From positions 18,077,970-18,141,969 of the forward strand of contig JABBOT010000007.1 in the NCBI GenBank assembly GCA_016165875.1: a stretch of 64,000 nucleotides of DNA, read 5' to 3'. Under the pieces are notes generated by a model. The model had not been told where the DNA came from. It searched no databases and saw only the letters and a list, made by a program, of their open reading frames with translations. Below, one piece after another: positions 33,601 through 45,967 of this stretch (positions are counted from its first letter, which is position 1; the number at the start of each line of letters is the position of its first letter). This DNA is from Acanthopleura granulata. Its lineage: Eukaryota; Mollusca; Polyplacophora; Chitonida; Chitonidae. The translations under genes and the position numbers were made by a program.

Positions 33601-35298
33601 CTAATGAAAAAAAATAAGCATTTTAAAGAAATTTACACTAAGATGAAGAAAAAAAAAAATAGGAAAAAATAGAAAATTCATCAAAAGTCCAATTTAGAGT
33701 AGATAACCAGATGAGAAATATTTTTTTTTAATGATGGCCCAGACCTGGACCTTGGAAAATCATTGAACGGGCTGCTAACTTGTTTTTGTCTCTCAGCCAG
33801 GACTAGCTGTAAAGCCACAAGCTGGTCATCCACGGACAGAATGGTGACGCGCTCATTCCTGTGCAGCAGGTACTTCCTGTACAGGCTCAGGTACAAGTCT
33901 GACAGACTCCTTCCTCGTCCGCAGGGATCCGGAGCAGCAAAGATTAGCTGGGGAGCTGAAAGTAAACCAGGAAGAAGTCAGCAACATCATCACTTTGTTT
34001 CATGTCTGACTGGGGTCTAAAGTCGCTTTGCCGACCTATGGTCCAGTGCAAATATATCACAGTGCTGTTTGCTGTGCTGTGTTTGTTCCTACCCGCTTGC
34101 ACGACAACACCCTGATCCCACCATGTTATGTTCTTATCTACAAGTTGTGTTCTCCACAAGGAAATGCGTTTGTACTGAAATATCCTCCTGAATGTTATTG
34201 GCCAGGTGTACATTATCATTCTGGTTCCCTGCATGGAAACCGGACAACCCATTCTTTCGTGTGGTCGCTCAACCTTTCAAACACTACATGCTTTACATGG
34301 TTGTACACACAACATCTTATGGAGTATCAACAAAATCCAAACATTTAATCAAGAATTGATGCCACTGCCAACAGTACAGCGGAATCTAACCATTAACTGA
34401 GTTCCAGTACAGTTGCAATATTTAAAGTAATCCGTTCCACAACGCCTGCTCATGGAAGGCATTTGAATCACCTTCTGAAATCCAAACTGGCGGCCCTAGT
34501 GCTATGAAGATGGTGCCAGCCTATGGTGTCTTTACGGCCTTAAGTTCTAGAGCCATAGTGCCGCCCAATTGGAATATATGCTGAAGACACCAGACACGAC
34601 ACCCCACCCAGTCATATTTTACTGACACTACGGCAATCGGTGCTTTGCCTATTCCCCTTATGCTAAGCATCAAATGAGATTACTGATGTTAAAATCTAAA
34701 GTATGACTTTGGACTGAAAACCGGATTTACCCCTTAAGCAACAGACACTTTACCCAATGCAGCTGGTCATCATCCCTTTCAACTGTATTTCTCCAGTTCA
34801 TGAGAGCACAACATTGTAGCTAACCAGTCCTAATCCTCAACTGACATGTCTGTTGTACTGTCAAGGCGAAGACAAGAGAAAGTACACACGATCACAGTTC
34901 TCTGATTCCTCAACCTTTTCCCATATCTGCAGTGCTCCATACACTCCATACAGGATAGGTTAACTCAAAGAAATCAAAACGGGGAAGTAAGGAACAATTC
35001 CCTGATCTAGGACCACATAGAGACTTTGCTGCAGGAAGTAGATTTCTCATCCTGATCTGGCTCTTTTGGGAATTTAAGTGACAGAACCTGCAATACATAA
35101 TACATACTGATCACAAAGGCGATAAGACATGAAATGCCAAGATAGCAGATTTTTAATGTCTTTCGTACGTTGTCTTCCTCAATTACCTGAGCCAGACTTG
35201 TCCTTTATTACACTGGTTAACTTCTCTAACGCAGCATCAGTCAGTTCTTCCTCACCACCCGTCAAAAAGTAACACCCTTTTACACTCTGGATAGCCAT
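21650..35298 (-). CDS. PARPBP: PARPBP (PARI), PCNA-interacting antirecombinase, complete 11-exon copy
   Basis: Exons on the minus strand: 35298-35187, 33955-33780, 33465-33175, 29718-29521, 29120-28956, 26742-26588, 25879-25714, 25096-24924, 23148-23058, 22573-22464 and 22001-21650. All junctions are GT-AG; 1989 nt in frame give 662 residues. Homology to vertebrate PARPBP is clear at SYLELLVNSRSEMALARVV, AFTDLKRYAK, RLRLGGKGYAPDKGCPLARH, AGCGGTMVGRHSLKIIRMFL and the C-terminus QQSVTKFFRV, a PIP box (Q-x-x-V-x-x-F-F). The family has a UvrD-helicase-like fold, binds PCNA/SUMO-PCNA and restrains RAD51 recombination at forks. The ATG at 35298 is the first Met of its exon; an upstream exon cannot be excluded because the acceptor at 35310-35311 precedes it. 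Exons 1-5 are repeated at 40052-45967, probably the other allele. A large minisatellite fills intron 3 next to exon 4. Confidence 0.9.
21653..21679 (-). other. PARPBP: C-terminal PIP box (QQSVTKFF) of PARPBP
   Basis: The last coding codons before TGA encode Q-S-V-T-K-F-F within GQQSVTKFFRV, fitting the PCNA-interacting consensus Q-x-x-(I/L/V/M)-x-x-(F/Y)-(F/Y). Lysine-rich stretches precede it (SKKLKF, KPKKTVRRK). A C-terminal PIP box is the hallmark of vertebrate PARPBP. Confidence 0.85.
22157..22375 (-). mobile_element. PARPBP: SINE family 1, diverged, with doubled 3' end
   Basis: Two copies of the tail motif (caagaatatttcacttatat) sit 60-70 bp apart at 22187 and 22253, followed by one diverged body (ggaaacccacaaccat, gttgctgacagacattccca). 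This suggests one insertion into the tail of another. It is intronic in PARPBP (intron 10). Confidence 0.65.
22885..23012 (-). mobile_element. tRNA-like SINE fragment
   Basis: On the minus strand TGTAGTGGTAGAG (A-box-like) is followed by a degenerate B-box near AGGTTCGGC. Intronic in PARPBP. Confidence 0.35.
23181..23458 (-). mobile_element. Full-length SINE family 1 with perfect 9-bp target-site duplication
   Basis: The element at 23190-23449 is flanked by ACTGGATAT at 23181-23189 and again at 23450-23458. On the minus strand it runs from a tRNA-like head (gtcctccgtggcgcagttgg) through the family body to an ATTCTTGAGTACGGCATAAA end. It sits in PARPBP intron 8. The intact duplication indicates LINE-type target-primed insertion, relatively recent compared with the other copies. 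Confidence 0.85.
26138..26222 (-). mobile_element. SINE family 1, 3' fragment in PARPBP intron 6
   Basis: The plus strand shows tttcattggtattttacgcc, gaagaatatttcatttatac, gacggtggccaatattatgg and tgggaggaaaccagcc. It is cut off in the middle of the body. Confidence 0.7.
29712..31760 (-). repeat. PARPBP: 102-bp minisatellite made of the PARPBP intron 3/exon 4 splice-acceptor junction, about 20 units
   Basis: The period is 102 bp, read as the distance between CAGTCCCTGTCATAAGGAAG occurrences (29713, 29815, 29917, then regularly to about 31643, with a degenerate last unit). On the minus strand each unit contains intron sequence ending CCTTATGACAG and then about 55 nt matching the start of exon 4 (GGACTGATGTTGGAGAG...). 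The unit nearest the gene is the real exon 4 acceptor. Sub-types differ at GGATGTCATACAC, GGATGCCTCACAC and GGATGTCCTACAC. Some units have 4-bp deletions. Confidence 0.95.
31847..32412. mobile_element. MITE-like element with about 58-bp terminal inverted repeats
   Basis: The left end GGTGTCGTTTTAAAATTCTG continues through TTCATCGCAACCCTGAGTCC to about 31905. It is the imperfect reverse complement of 32355-32412 (GGGTGATGGGTTCAGGGTTG to TTTTAAAATAACACC). The interior has no open frame of note. The same element is at 42519-43084 (duplicated segment), and a diverged relative lies at 52606-52960. Intronic in PARPBP. Confidence 0.75.
32773..32900 (-). repeat. PARPBP: Detached, degenerate unit of the PARPBP 102-bp minisatellite
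   Basis: The order of words matches the array (tgcctgtcataaggaagtgc, aggctaaacacctcaacatg, tggatgtcacacacttgggc, cctccttacac, ccaccatcagttcctgtctt) with many substitutions. It lies about 1 kb beyond the array in the same intron. A second copy is at 43448-43573. Confidence 0.8.
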
Positions 35299-36590
35299 GA
35301 AAGCAAACTCTGGAAAGATAGAACTTTGTGTAACATACAAAAATGCAGGAAAAGCACTATCAACTGAAGATGAAATCAGCCTTACAGTTCACCCATCCCT
35401 CTACTCGGAAGGGTTTGAAGAACAACACATTAACTGGTTAGTCCTATATCTGTTTTTATGATACAAGTAAATAGTGAAATACTAAATGTTCAAATCTATA
35501 TAGTTGGGATTCTGGAAGATGATCAATCTACACCAATGACCAAGCTTAATCTTTTTGACAAAGGTTCTTTTAAGCATGACCTAATGAGGAGCTTATAAAA
35601 CTCCTTTCTGCCTTTAACAAAAGGGTCCAAAGTTGTGCACACTTTTGTTCTTTACCTGCAGTATGTCACATATTCAGGTGTGTGTATGCACACAAAACAC
35701 TTTGGTAGTACACAAACACTGCAGTCACAGCAGAACAGAATGTGATTTTACTGCGATTTGGACCCTTTTGTGTAGCCCATCAGAGTCTCCCATTACATGT
35801 AAGGTTTAAAGCTGTGCTCAAGACTTTTTCACTTAAACCTGATACAGATATTATGGAGTCCTAATGAATATGAGAGTGCTTAAAGAGTTTTCAATTGTCA
35901 TTGCTATGGTAACTAGGCTAAACCAACAGCGCCTTTAACGAAAATGGTCAGACACATGCCCGCCATACTTCAAAATTCCAGGTAATGAATTTATGTTCTG
36001 CTATTACATGTGGCTGACAGGTTGAGTTGTGGTAGATGCTTTGGAGCATAAACTTTGTCAGATCAACATGCATTGACTAATAGTTTCATATCAGACAAAG
36101 TGCAGTTTCTGCAACGTTTTTGCTGGCCACAGTGTGATGAGCCTAATAAGGTCGAATTTCACATAGAAGTGAAAGTCAGTAATTAATAAAGATTAGGTTT
36201 TATAAAAGAATGGCCGTATATAGTTAAATCATGGCTGTCGGGTTTTCCCCTACAAGAGATATATGCTGAGTTGGCATTTCGGGAGTCTCACCAGTAAGTT
36301 CACGTAGGCTGAGGCGAGAGGGGGTGCTCTTGCAAATTTACATGCATAAAAACAAGACTTTATGTTAACAGATAAGGCCAACTCATTCAGAACTCCTCTG
36401 CGATTGAAGTATGAGGCCACGGAAACTGCCGAGTGTTTTCAGAGTGAAGCTGACTATGCAACTACTGCAAAAATCTCATCTCATACCATGTTAATTCGCG
36501 ACAGGCTACACCACTGAATTTAAGAAACTCACGAAATGTCGATTCAGCTCACTGTCTGCCAGGGTTTTAAGCCTGGATTTCAGAGCAGGG

Positions 36591-36850
36591 TATGGGCTCA
36601 GTTGGTTAGCGTGCTATCGTAGCACAATAACCCGAAGCCTCCCACCAATGCGGTTGTTGTGAGTTCAAGACCAGCTCATGCTGCCTTCCTCTCCGGCCGT
36701 ACGTGGGAAGGTCTTCCAGCAACCTGCAGATGGTCGTGGGTTTCCCCAGGGCTCTGCCCGGTTTCCTCCCACCATAATGCTGACCGCCGTCGTATAAGTG
36801 AAATATTCTTGAGTACGGCGTAAAACACCAATGAAATAAATAAATCAAAA
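36591..36850 (+). mobile_element. SINE family 1, near full length
   Basis: Runs from the tRNA-like head (gggctcagttggttagcgtg) to gtacggcgtaaaacaccaat and an AAATAAATAAAT tail. It is bracketed by AGCAGGGTATG and AGCAGGATATG, an 11-bp target-site duplication with one mismatch. It lies upstream of PARPBP exon 1 and also occurs in the second copy, so it predates the divergence of the two. Confidence 0.85.
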
Positions 36851-37194
36851 TAGCAGGATATGTCAAGTCGGAATTGTAAGAGTCCACCTACCAAACAAAT
36901 AAGCGAACAACTTTCCACGCTCCAAAAATTCTAGCAATCAGGAAAAAGTGGTAAAGGAAAAGACGAAATTTTTAGTCATTAACAGTACTTACACTAAAGT
37001 AACAGCTAACTCAGAAAGAAAAAGAAAACCACTGTACAACAACAACAAGCAATGTACACAGCGGTGTTTCAAGTTTGTAAAGCACTTCCACAAATACCAT
37101 ATTTTGTTCACATGTTGTGTGCGTAATTTAGCTTTAAAAAACAGCACTGTTCCACCCTTCACTTTCTATTTAAGGAAATTCCGTACTTTCTGAA

Positions 37195-37400
37195 TGGGTC
37201 TCATGTAACGTAACATAAACTTCCAATTGCCGCCACAGAACTGTATACCTAAGGCAAAGACTCGTAATTTCTCGCGTTATCTCTTGTCACTTTAGACTGT
37301 CTCCGTCCGTTTGGAGACCGGAAGTTTATCCTCATTCACTGCAAATCTTCTCCCAAGCACTCTACTTGTGTTGAGAGGTGATGAATGAAACAAGCCATTC
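37195..37400 (-). promoter_or_regulatory. PARPBP: Candidate PARPBP promoter / 5' UTR region
   Basis: A locally GC-richer stretch with an ETS-type ACCGGAAGT (37317-37325) and TTTCTCGCG, an E2F-like word, near 37267. A possible first-exon donor CTTAG|GTATAC lies on the minus strand near 37251. An untranslated first exon joined to the exon at 35309 would fit, but is not proved by sequence alone. The second copy carries the same motifs near 47950. Confidence 0.35.
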
Positions 37401-38846
37401 TTCGGGTGATGAACGTGGAAACATTCTCGTAACAATTAACAACGTCTTCCTATTGGAATTTCTCTTTATTATGTATAAGCGAGTTCGACAGGCTGACGTT
37501 GGGATTTCCACCGAGAGCAATTTCTATATATATTTCCCCCTAAAATCTTGTTGATCCACCAACTAGCTTAGCAAAGTGCTAACGCATAGAAACTCCTAAT
37601 AAAGAAATGTAACGCAAGGTTGACGTTCTCGATTATTTCAGCTAAGATTTACTTGTCATCTTCAGGAGAGTTTCTATGCTTTTGCAATTTTCCCTAAAGT
37701 TCAGCATTTGTCAAAGTTATGGATTTTGATAGATTCTAATTGATTCACCCGCCTACATCCACCAACCCAGCCACGAGTCGCTTTTTTTTTTTTTTTTTTT
37801 TGGGCTTCAAAAACTTTAATGTGGGCATCTAAAGAGCCGCCAGTATCATTTTAAGGTCTCTATGTGCTCCTGAAATTGCAACATTCCGACATGCTAAACT
37901 TTGGTGACATACAGTAAATGTAAACCCAAAACAACTACCATTATGCTGATTTCACGGACCGTGATATCCACATTTAAAGTGGTCCTAAAACCAGTATTTT
38001 AACAACAGCAACAACCAAAAATAGTGAAGATACAGGATACGGTCAGACCATCTATCCGTTACAATTAATATTTGGTAAACCTGGCACCTCATATCTATAT
38101 GCGCCCTATTCATGCATATATAGACATCACGTATATATACCCTGGGACTACTTCAGCGGTGTTATATTAGTCCTAGATGATACAAATGTCGGACTCCACA
38201 CGTAAATCTATATCTATCATAATATGACATGATATTTTTGGACGATTTGATCGACAATCTTGGAAGATTTGACCAACTTTCTTGAACGATTTGCCTGTCA
38301 CGGTTTTGCTCTTGAACGATTTGACCGGTATCCACTTGTTTCTCACCCAGAAAAAAATAAAACAAGGCGCCGTCTTCCTAATGTCCGTTGTGCTTATTAA
38401 ATAATGAAAGTGTTATGGGTTAGATAAGAGTAGAAGGTTTTATTTAACAGGAAACCATTTAAAACTAAATTTAATATTGTTCTCGCTGATGTGGTGTTGT
38501 AGACTTGTACCTTTATTGTTGGAAATACTATACACATATCATACTAAAGGTACGAGTGTCGTGTGCAAGACATCCGTTCTCTCAGTGGACATGCTGGTGA
38601 TTCATGTAAACTGCTCAAATATTGCCTCGTGGACAGTAAAACATAAGGCAAAAGGCTGACATCACGTCTGATTGGAGCAGGTCGATGACAGTCGTTGACA
38701 AGGGACGGTGTTCACGGTAAATCAGTTGTTGAGCTAGATTTGAAGATATATATTCCTCTTGAACGGAAAATGTATGTTCTACAAATATCACTCAAGTTTT
38801 CTTAGTTCTATGTCCAGTTGAACAGAAAATGCCAATGACATTCTTT

Positions 38847-38856
38847 NNNNNNNNNN
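38847..38856. other. Assembly gap (10 N) at the junction of the two near-identical segments
   Basis: Ten Ns separate 38846, which matches 49489, from 38857. The sequence from 38859 matches 27658 onward. The gap lies exactly at the join between the copies. Confidence 0.99.
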
Positions 38857-40051
38857 CAGAAAAGTCATTTCTGTCCTACACTGGACAAAAAACACAGATT
38901 ATTTTACAATGCTTTTCATGTTTGCCATTTTCACATAAAAAAAAAATTCATCCAGGGAGACAAATGTGGATAGTATTAGATGTGTAAATAAAGTTACCCC
39001 CCTTGAAACATTTAATCCCTCCACCTGTAAATTTAATTTTTCTGTAATAAATTCAATGATGATAACTTGCACTTGTCTAATGAATGTGCAATAAGTCTGG
39101 TTCCTCCTCTCATACTATCTTACTCCAATGCACAGATCATATGGCTGCATTTAAATGAAATTATTTTGCAAATGATTATTTTGTAGTATATTTTCTTACA
39201 GGAGAAATGACATTTTAGGATCCTGAACACACATCTATATAAATCAACTTTCCAAAACTTTCCCTAAACACCATGTATCATCAGTGAAAATCAACAAGTC
39301 CAAACTGCTGCCCCATCTATTTCTTTATAAATAGCTTGGGTAAGGCTGTTGAAAATCAATTTACAGGGTATGAAAATGACCAGCTAGGAAATTGGTTTGG
39401 GTATGAAATGACCCATTACATCCTTAATATACATCAATTACAATATTTTTAACTTTAAGTCTACCAGTTTCGGGAATCGGAAGTTGAGAAAAAATAAAGG
39501 GTAGAAAGTGGTTTACGTTTGATCGTGCTGGTAAAACATGATGTGAACTGAGTAAAGGGTGCATGTTGCATGAAAAAGTATCTTCAAAGTTACATTTATT
39601 TAACAACTATGGGGTGTAGAGAAATAATTTGCACAATTTTATGAAGCTTGCAACTTTAATCAAACAAACAAATCATTTCTAGCATTACTTTCATAATCAC
39701 TGTAGGCATAAATTCCACTGAAAAATGTGGTTTAGTAGTTGCAAAGGTTGAAAGTTAACAGTTCATAAATAATGGGTAACAAGATTTGCTTCCCTTCACA
39801 CCTATGGCAACTGCTTCTTTGCATTTGAGATCTTCTACAGAGAGCTTACTCCAGTTATGAAGGGACAGTGATGTACAATAAGAGTAGTCAGAGAGATGCT
39901 TGAAACAAAATTGTCACATTGCTACTAGCTTGTCAGTTTATATTTATTAATAAATGTTGCTCCTGGTATTCAGTGCCATACTCAAGAATCTGTGTGCCTC
40001 ATGGTTAGGAGTTGCAAACTCTGATCACCCATACGAGAAGTTGAGACATAC

Positions 40052-43000
40052 CTGGTACATAGGCATGTTTCTCAACCTGGCATATCTTTTGAGGTCCGTG
40101 AAAGCCGTGTGGTCTAGATCTCTGTGAGGAGTGTTGACAACTCGTGCCAACGCCATTTCACTTCTTGAATTCACTAAAAGCTCCAAATATGACAAGACTG
40201 CACTATGCACATAGCTCTGTAAGACAAGGTGTTAAAAGACCTTTACTTAGGGTTGAAGTATTGACAGCAAAAACAATTAATACCGGTATACTTAATTTGC
40301 TTCCTGACAAAGCTGTTCAGTTTCAGTGATGATAGGTGTGGCACCTCACAAGTACACAATAACAGTATATTACTAAGCCATTAAACTCCTTTATCACCTG
40401 AGGAACTGCTGTTAATAGTTGACCTGATAACTACTGAAAGTCACAAGGGAATGAATCGATAGATATATAGTTCGTATATACCATATAAAGTACACATTCA
40501 CTTGAAATGAGGACAAAAAATGACACTAATATTCTATGACAAAATTCTAGGTATATACTGATGTTCAAATGGATTAAATAGAGAATGCTGAAAATCAGGC
40601 TTCTAACATCACATACCTCTGTTGCAGACTTGAGTGGAGTAATAAAACTTTTCCTGCAAGAGTTCTCTCCCTTGCTAGATTTCTTCAAGACCTGATGTAA
40701 CGTTGATGGTATCAATGAAATATCAGGGGGCCGGTCCTCTAGAGCTGCTAAACACATGCTCATCTGGATGTCATACACTTGGGCCTGCTTACACAGCCTC
40801 TCCAACATCAGTCCCTGTCATAAGGAAGTGTACACAGTAAGCTAAACACCTAAACATGCACTGATCTGGATGTCCTACACTTGGGTCTGCTTACACAGCC
40901 TCTCCAACATCAGTCCCTGTCATAAGGAAGTGTACACAGTAAGCTAAACACCTAAACATGCACTCATCTGGATGTCATACACTTGGGTCTGCTTACACAG
41001 CCTCTCCAACATCAGTCCCTGTCATAAGGAAGTGTACACAGTAAGCTAAACACCTAAACATGCACTGATCTGGATGTCCTACACTTGGGCCTGCTTACAC
41101 AGCCTCTCCAACATCAGTCCCTGTCATAAGGAAGTGTACACAGTAAGCTAAACACCTAAACATGCACTGATCTGGATGTCATACACTTGGGCCTGCTTAC
41201 ACAGCCTCTCCAACATCAGTCCCTGTCATAAGGAAGTGTAAACAGTAAGCTAAACACCTAAACATGCGCTCATCTGGATGTCATACACTTGGGCCTGCTT
41301 ACACAGCCTCTCCAACATCAGTCCCTGTCATAAGGGTAAGCTAAACACCTAAACATGCACTCATCTGGATGTCATACACTTGGGCCTGTTTACACAGCCT
41401 CTCCAACATCAGTCCCTGTCATAAGGAAGTGTAAACAGTAAGCTAAACACCTAAACATGCACTCATCTGGATGTCATACACTTGGGCCTGCTTACACAGC
41501 CTCTCCAACATCAGTCCCTGTCATAAGGGTAAGCTAAACACCTAAACATGCACTCATCTGGATGTCATACACTTGGGCCTGTTTACACAGCCTCTCCAAC
41601 ATCAGTCCCTGTCATAAGGAAGTGTAAACAGTAAGCTAAACACCTAAACATGCGCTCATCTGGATGCCTCACACTTGGGTCTGCTTACACAGCCTCTCCA
41701 ACATCAGTCCCTGTCATAAGGAAGTGTACACAGTAAGCTAAACACCTAAACATGCGCTCATCTGGATGTCCTACACTTGGGCCTGCTTACACAGCCTCTC
41801 CAACATCAGTCCCTGTCATAAGGAAGTGTACACAGTAAGCTAAACACCTAAACATGCACTCATCTGGATGTCCTACACTTGGGCCTGCTTACACAGCCTC
41901 TCCAACATCAGTCCCTGTCATAAGGAAGTGTACACAGTAAGCTAAACACCTAAACATGCACTCATCTGGATGTCCTACACTTGGGCCTGCTTACACAGCC
42001 TCTCCAACATCAGTCCCTGTCATAAGGAAGTGTACACAGTAAGCTAAACACCTAAACATGCACTGATCTGGATGTCCTACACTTGGGCCTGCTTACACAG
42101 CCTCTCCAACATCAGTCCCTGTCATAAGGAAGTGTACACAGTAAGCTAAACACCTAAACATGCACTGATCTGGATGTCCTACACTTGGGCCTGCTTACAC
42201 AGCCTCTCCAACATCAGTCCCTGTCATAAGGAAGTGTACACAGTAAGCCAAACACCTAAACATGCGCTCATCTGGATGCCTCACACTTGGGCCTGCTTAC
42301 ACAACCTCTCCAACATCAGTCCCTGTCATAAGGAAGTGTACACAGTAAGCTAAACACATAAACCTGTGCTCATCGGGACCTCATACACTTGGTCCTGCAT
42401 ACACAGTCTCTCTAACACAGTCTTGGAAATTTGACTCTCATTTGCAGATGCTCAGGGCACGGTACAAAGGGGGTTCAGTTTAACCAGGAGGCTTGCTAGT
42501 CCATCCACACGTACCCAGGGTGTCGTTTTAAAATTCTGATATTCATCGCAACCCTGAGTCCATCACCTGCACTCAAAAAAATCGCCACAGATCTCTGTAC
42601 GAGAAGTCAATAGAACTACTCTTGATGAGGTCCGCTCTTGTGTCACACAAACTTACCTGTATTCAAAATTGGCAGAAACAAAGAATTTTGATGCCCTTCT
42701 CGGTTCTATTATGAAGATTTATTATCAAGTGGAACCTACAAATGGCAATGAAAACGTTACAGTTTTCAAGTTGTTTTCGATGGACCAAGAGTAGGTTACG
42801 AGACTATTCAAAATGGCTGCCAGTGGAGAGCCGTTTCGTACGTTTGAAGTTCTCACAGCTAATGTGACCAAAAGACTGCGAGTTAGTTAGCTTCATCAGT
42901 AAAGGTAGTAAATAAAGAAGGTAGGATTCAAAATTCAGGAAAATGATAAAGAAATGGGTAAAAAAGGTGAATTGGAGTGCCACTTCTGTCCATCGACTTC

Positions 43001-45967
43001 AAGTTCGGAAATCTGCGCCGATAGTTTTGAGTACGGGTGATGGGTTCAGGGTTGCAATGAATGTCAGAATTTTAAAATAACACCGAGTCCATCTAGATGG
43101 ACTGGAGACTTATGACAAATTTAAGAATACATTTCAAGAATCAAACATGATCATGTTTAAAACCTCAAAACTGCTGACAGTGGGACAGAAATAATGTTAT
43201 TTGGTTGAAGTTGTTACAGAATTTTCCTACTTACATGTTACTAATGCAGTGCTTTCTAAGTTAAAACATTTCGACTTAATTCTTTTATTCCCATTTGAGG
43301 ACATTTATTCTGCCTGCGTCTCTGAACGTATGTTTACACAGAGGAAACCTACAGGATGCAACACTGGTTTCCATAACTGCAATTTGCACAACCGAAAACA
43401 GGTCACCGTACCGTTTTACCTTAAATCTGCACAGATATTACGTAGCACCTCTGTCAGTGCCTGTCATAAGGAAGTGCACACAGGAGGCTAAACACCTCAA
43501 CATGTGTTTAGCTGGATGTCACACACTTGGGCCTCCTTACACGGCATTTCCACCATCAGTTCCTGTCTTAAATGTACAAGTAAACTTAACAAACTTAACA
43601 TGTCAATGAAATTACATGGTGACGAAAACTTAATGTCACGAAACTTGACTCGTCAACCAAAAATAGGACTATTTCATGTGATTGATGCATTCAAGTAATC
43701 ACACTGTGTGAATGCGGCTTATGAAACAGACTCCTATCTTCATTCTACTTGTCCAAATCATTAAGTCAATGTAACTCACATCCTATGAAACTGACTCCTG
43801 TCCACTCTGACCCACAGGGTGTTCGGGAACTTTTCTCACCTCTTCAGCACTTCTCTCTGGACCCAGCACCACAACAAAACTCTGCTCATGAAATTCCTTC
43901 TGCAAGCTTCCATTGTGTTCCAGTTCCTTAACCACAGCCAAGTACACATCTGTCATGTCAGCGTAATTGCTTTGAGACAGAAATTCCTGGTACAGGTATA
44001 AAACCTCCTCCTGTTGAGATGTGGACGAGGATGGCTTTTCTTCAGAGACTAACTGGGTGGTTCTTAACTTCAGTAGATGCTTGTTCATCTCCAGAACTGA
44101 GCTGGCCTCCACGTCAAACTCTCCCACTGCCTTCAAAGTAAACACACATGAAAGTCTCCCACTGCCAGCAATGTGAACCATGCACTGCATGACGCAAGTA
44201 CAAGGAGAGCAAGACGTCCATCCTTTGAAAAATTCTTTCTTGGTGTGTAATGAATATATTTATTAATATCATTATTATTATTATTATGGCTAATGAAAAA
44301 AATAAGCATTTTAAAGAAATTTACACTAAGATGAAGAAAAAAAAAATAGGAAAAAATAGAAATTTTATAAAAGTCCAATTTAGAGTAGATAACCAGATGA
44401 GAAATATTTTTTTTTAATGATGGCCCAGACCTGGACCCTGGAAAATCATTGAACGGGCTGCTAACTTGTTTTTGTCTCTCAGCCAGGACTAGCTGTAAAG
44501 CCACAAGCTGGTCATCCACGGACAGAATGGTGACACGCTCATTCCTGTGCAGCAGGTACTTCCTGTACAGGCTCAGGTACAAGTCTGACAGACTCCTTCC
44601 TCGTCCGCAGGGATCTGGAGCAGCAAAGATTAGCTGGGGAGCTGAAAGTAAACCAGGAAGAAGTCAGCAACATCATCACTTTGTTTTATGTCTGACTGGG
44701 GTCTAAAGTCGCTTTGCCGACCTATGGTCCAGTGCAAATATATCACAGTGCTGTTTGCTGTGCTGTGTTTGTTCCTACCCGCTTGCACGACAACACCCTG
44801 ATCCCACCATGTTATGTTCTTATCTACAAGTTGTGTTCTCCACAAGGAAATGCGTTTGTACTGAAATATCCTCCTGAATGTTATTGGCCAGGTGTACATT
44901 ATCATTCTGGTTCCCTGCATGGAAACCAGACAACCCATTCTTTCGTGTGGTCGCTCAACCTTTCAAACACTACATGCTTTACATGGTTGTACACACAACA
45001 TCTTATGGAGTATCAACAAAATCCAAACATTTAATCAAGAATTGATGCCACTGCCAACAGTACAGCGGAATCTAACCATTAACTGAGTTCCAGTACAGTT
45101 GCAATATTTTAAGTAATCCGTTCCACAACGCCTGCTCATGGAAGGCATTTGAATCACCTTCTGAAATCTAAACTGGCGGCCCTAGTGCTATGAAGATGGT
45201 GCCAGCCTATGGTGTCTTTACGGCCTTAAGTTCTAGAGCCATAGTGCCGCCCAATTGGAATATATGCTGAAGACACCAGACACGACACCCCACCCAGTCA
45301 TATTTTACTGACACTACGGCAATCGGTGCTTTGCCTATTCCCCTTATGCTAAGCACCAAATGAGATTACTGATGTTAAAATCTAAAGTATGACTTTGGAC
45401 TGAAAACCGGATTTACCCCTTAAGCAACAGACACTTTACCCAATGCAGCTGGTCATCATCCCTTTCAACTGTATTTCTCCAGTTCATGAGAGCACAACAT
45501 TGTAGCTAACCAGTCCTAATCCTCAACTGACATGTCTGTTGTACTGTCAAGGCGAAGACAAGAGAAAGTACACACGATCACAGTTCTCTGATTCCTCAAC
45601 CTTTTCCCATATCTGCAGTGCTCCATACACTCCATACAGGATAGGTTAACTCAAAGAAATCGAAACAGGGAAGTAAGGAACAATTCCCTGATCTAGGACC
45701 ACATAGAGACTTTGCTGCAGGAAGCAGATTTCTTATCCTGATCTGGCTCTTTTGGGAATTTAAGTGACAGAACCTGCAATCACAAAGGCGATAAGACATG
45801 AAATGCCAAGATAGCAGATTTTCAATGTCTTTCGTACGTTGTCTTCCTCAATTACCTGAGCCAGACTTGTCCTTTATCACACTGGTTAACTTCTCTAATG
45901 CAGCATCAGTCAGTTCTTCCTCACCACCCGTCAAAAAGTAACACCCTTTTACACTCTGGATAGCCAT
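40052..45967 (-). CDS. PARPBP: PARPBP exons 1-5, second (partial) copy
   Basis: Exons on the minus strand: 45967-45856, 44641-44466, 44130-43840, 40814-40617 and 40216-40052, with the same lengths and phases as exons 1-5 of the copy at 21650-35298. Exons 6-11 are absent because the segment ends at the N gap. Exons 1 and 2 encode the same protein in both copies. Exons 3-5 carry about eight amino-acid differences (for example G/E, S/L, G/R in exon 3; S/R, M/I, H/L in exon 4; K/R twice in exon 5), none disruptive. Most likely the other allele; if it were a true tandem duplicate it would encode a truncated N-terminal half. Confidence 0.85.
40808..42420 (-). repeat. PARPBP: 102-bp PARPBP splice-acceptor minisatellite, second allele, about 16 units
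   Basis: Same unit as 29712-31760 with a different number and order of sub-types. Two units have a 13-bp deletion (cataagggtaagctaaac, near 41330 and 41523) not seen in the other copy. It is therefore length-polymorphic if the copies are alleles. Confidence 0.95.
42519..43084. mobile_element. MITE-like element, second copy
   Basis: Allelic or duplicated counterpart of 31847-32412 with the same inverted ends. Confidence 0.75.

Noticed and set aside
33944..34348. Open frames of about 100 codons on both strands near PARPBP exon 2 (and the same at 44630-45034)
   Set aside because: They overlap exon 2 or the adjacent intron in other frames; only the minus-strand PARPBP frame has homology and correct phases.
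40052..45967. A genuine second PARPBP gene
   Set aside because: It lacks exons 6-11 and its ends coincide with the N gap and contig-overlap geometry, so it is described as a probable allele rather than a paralog. The amino-acid differences keep this open.
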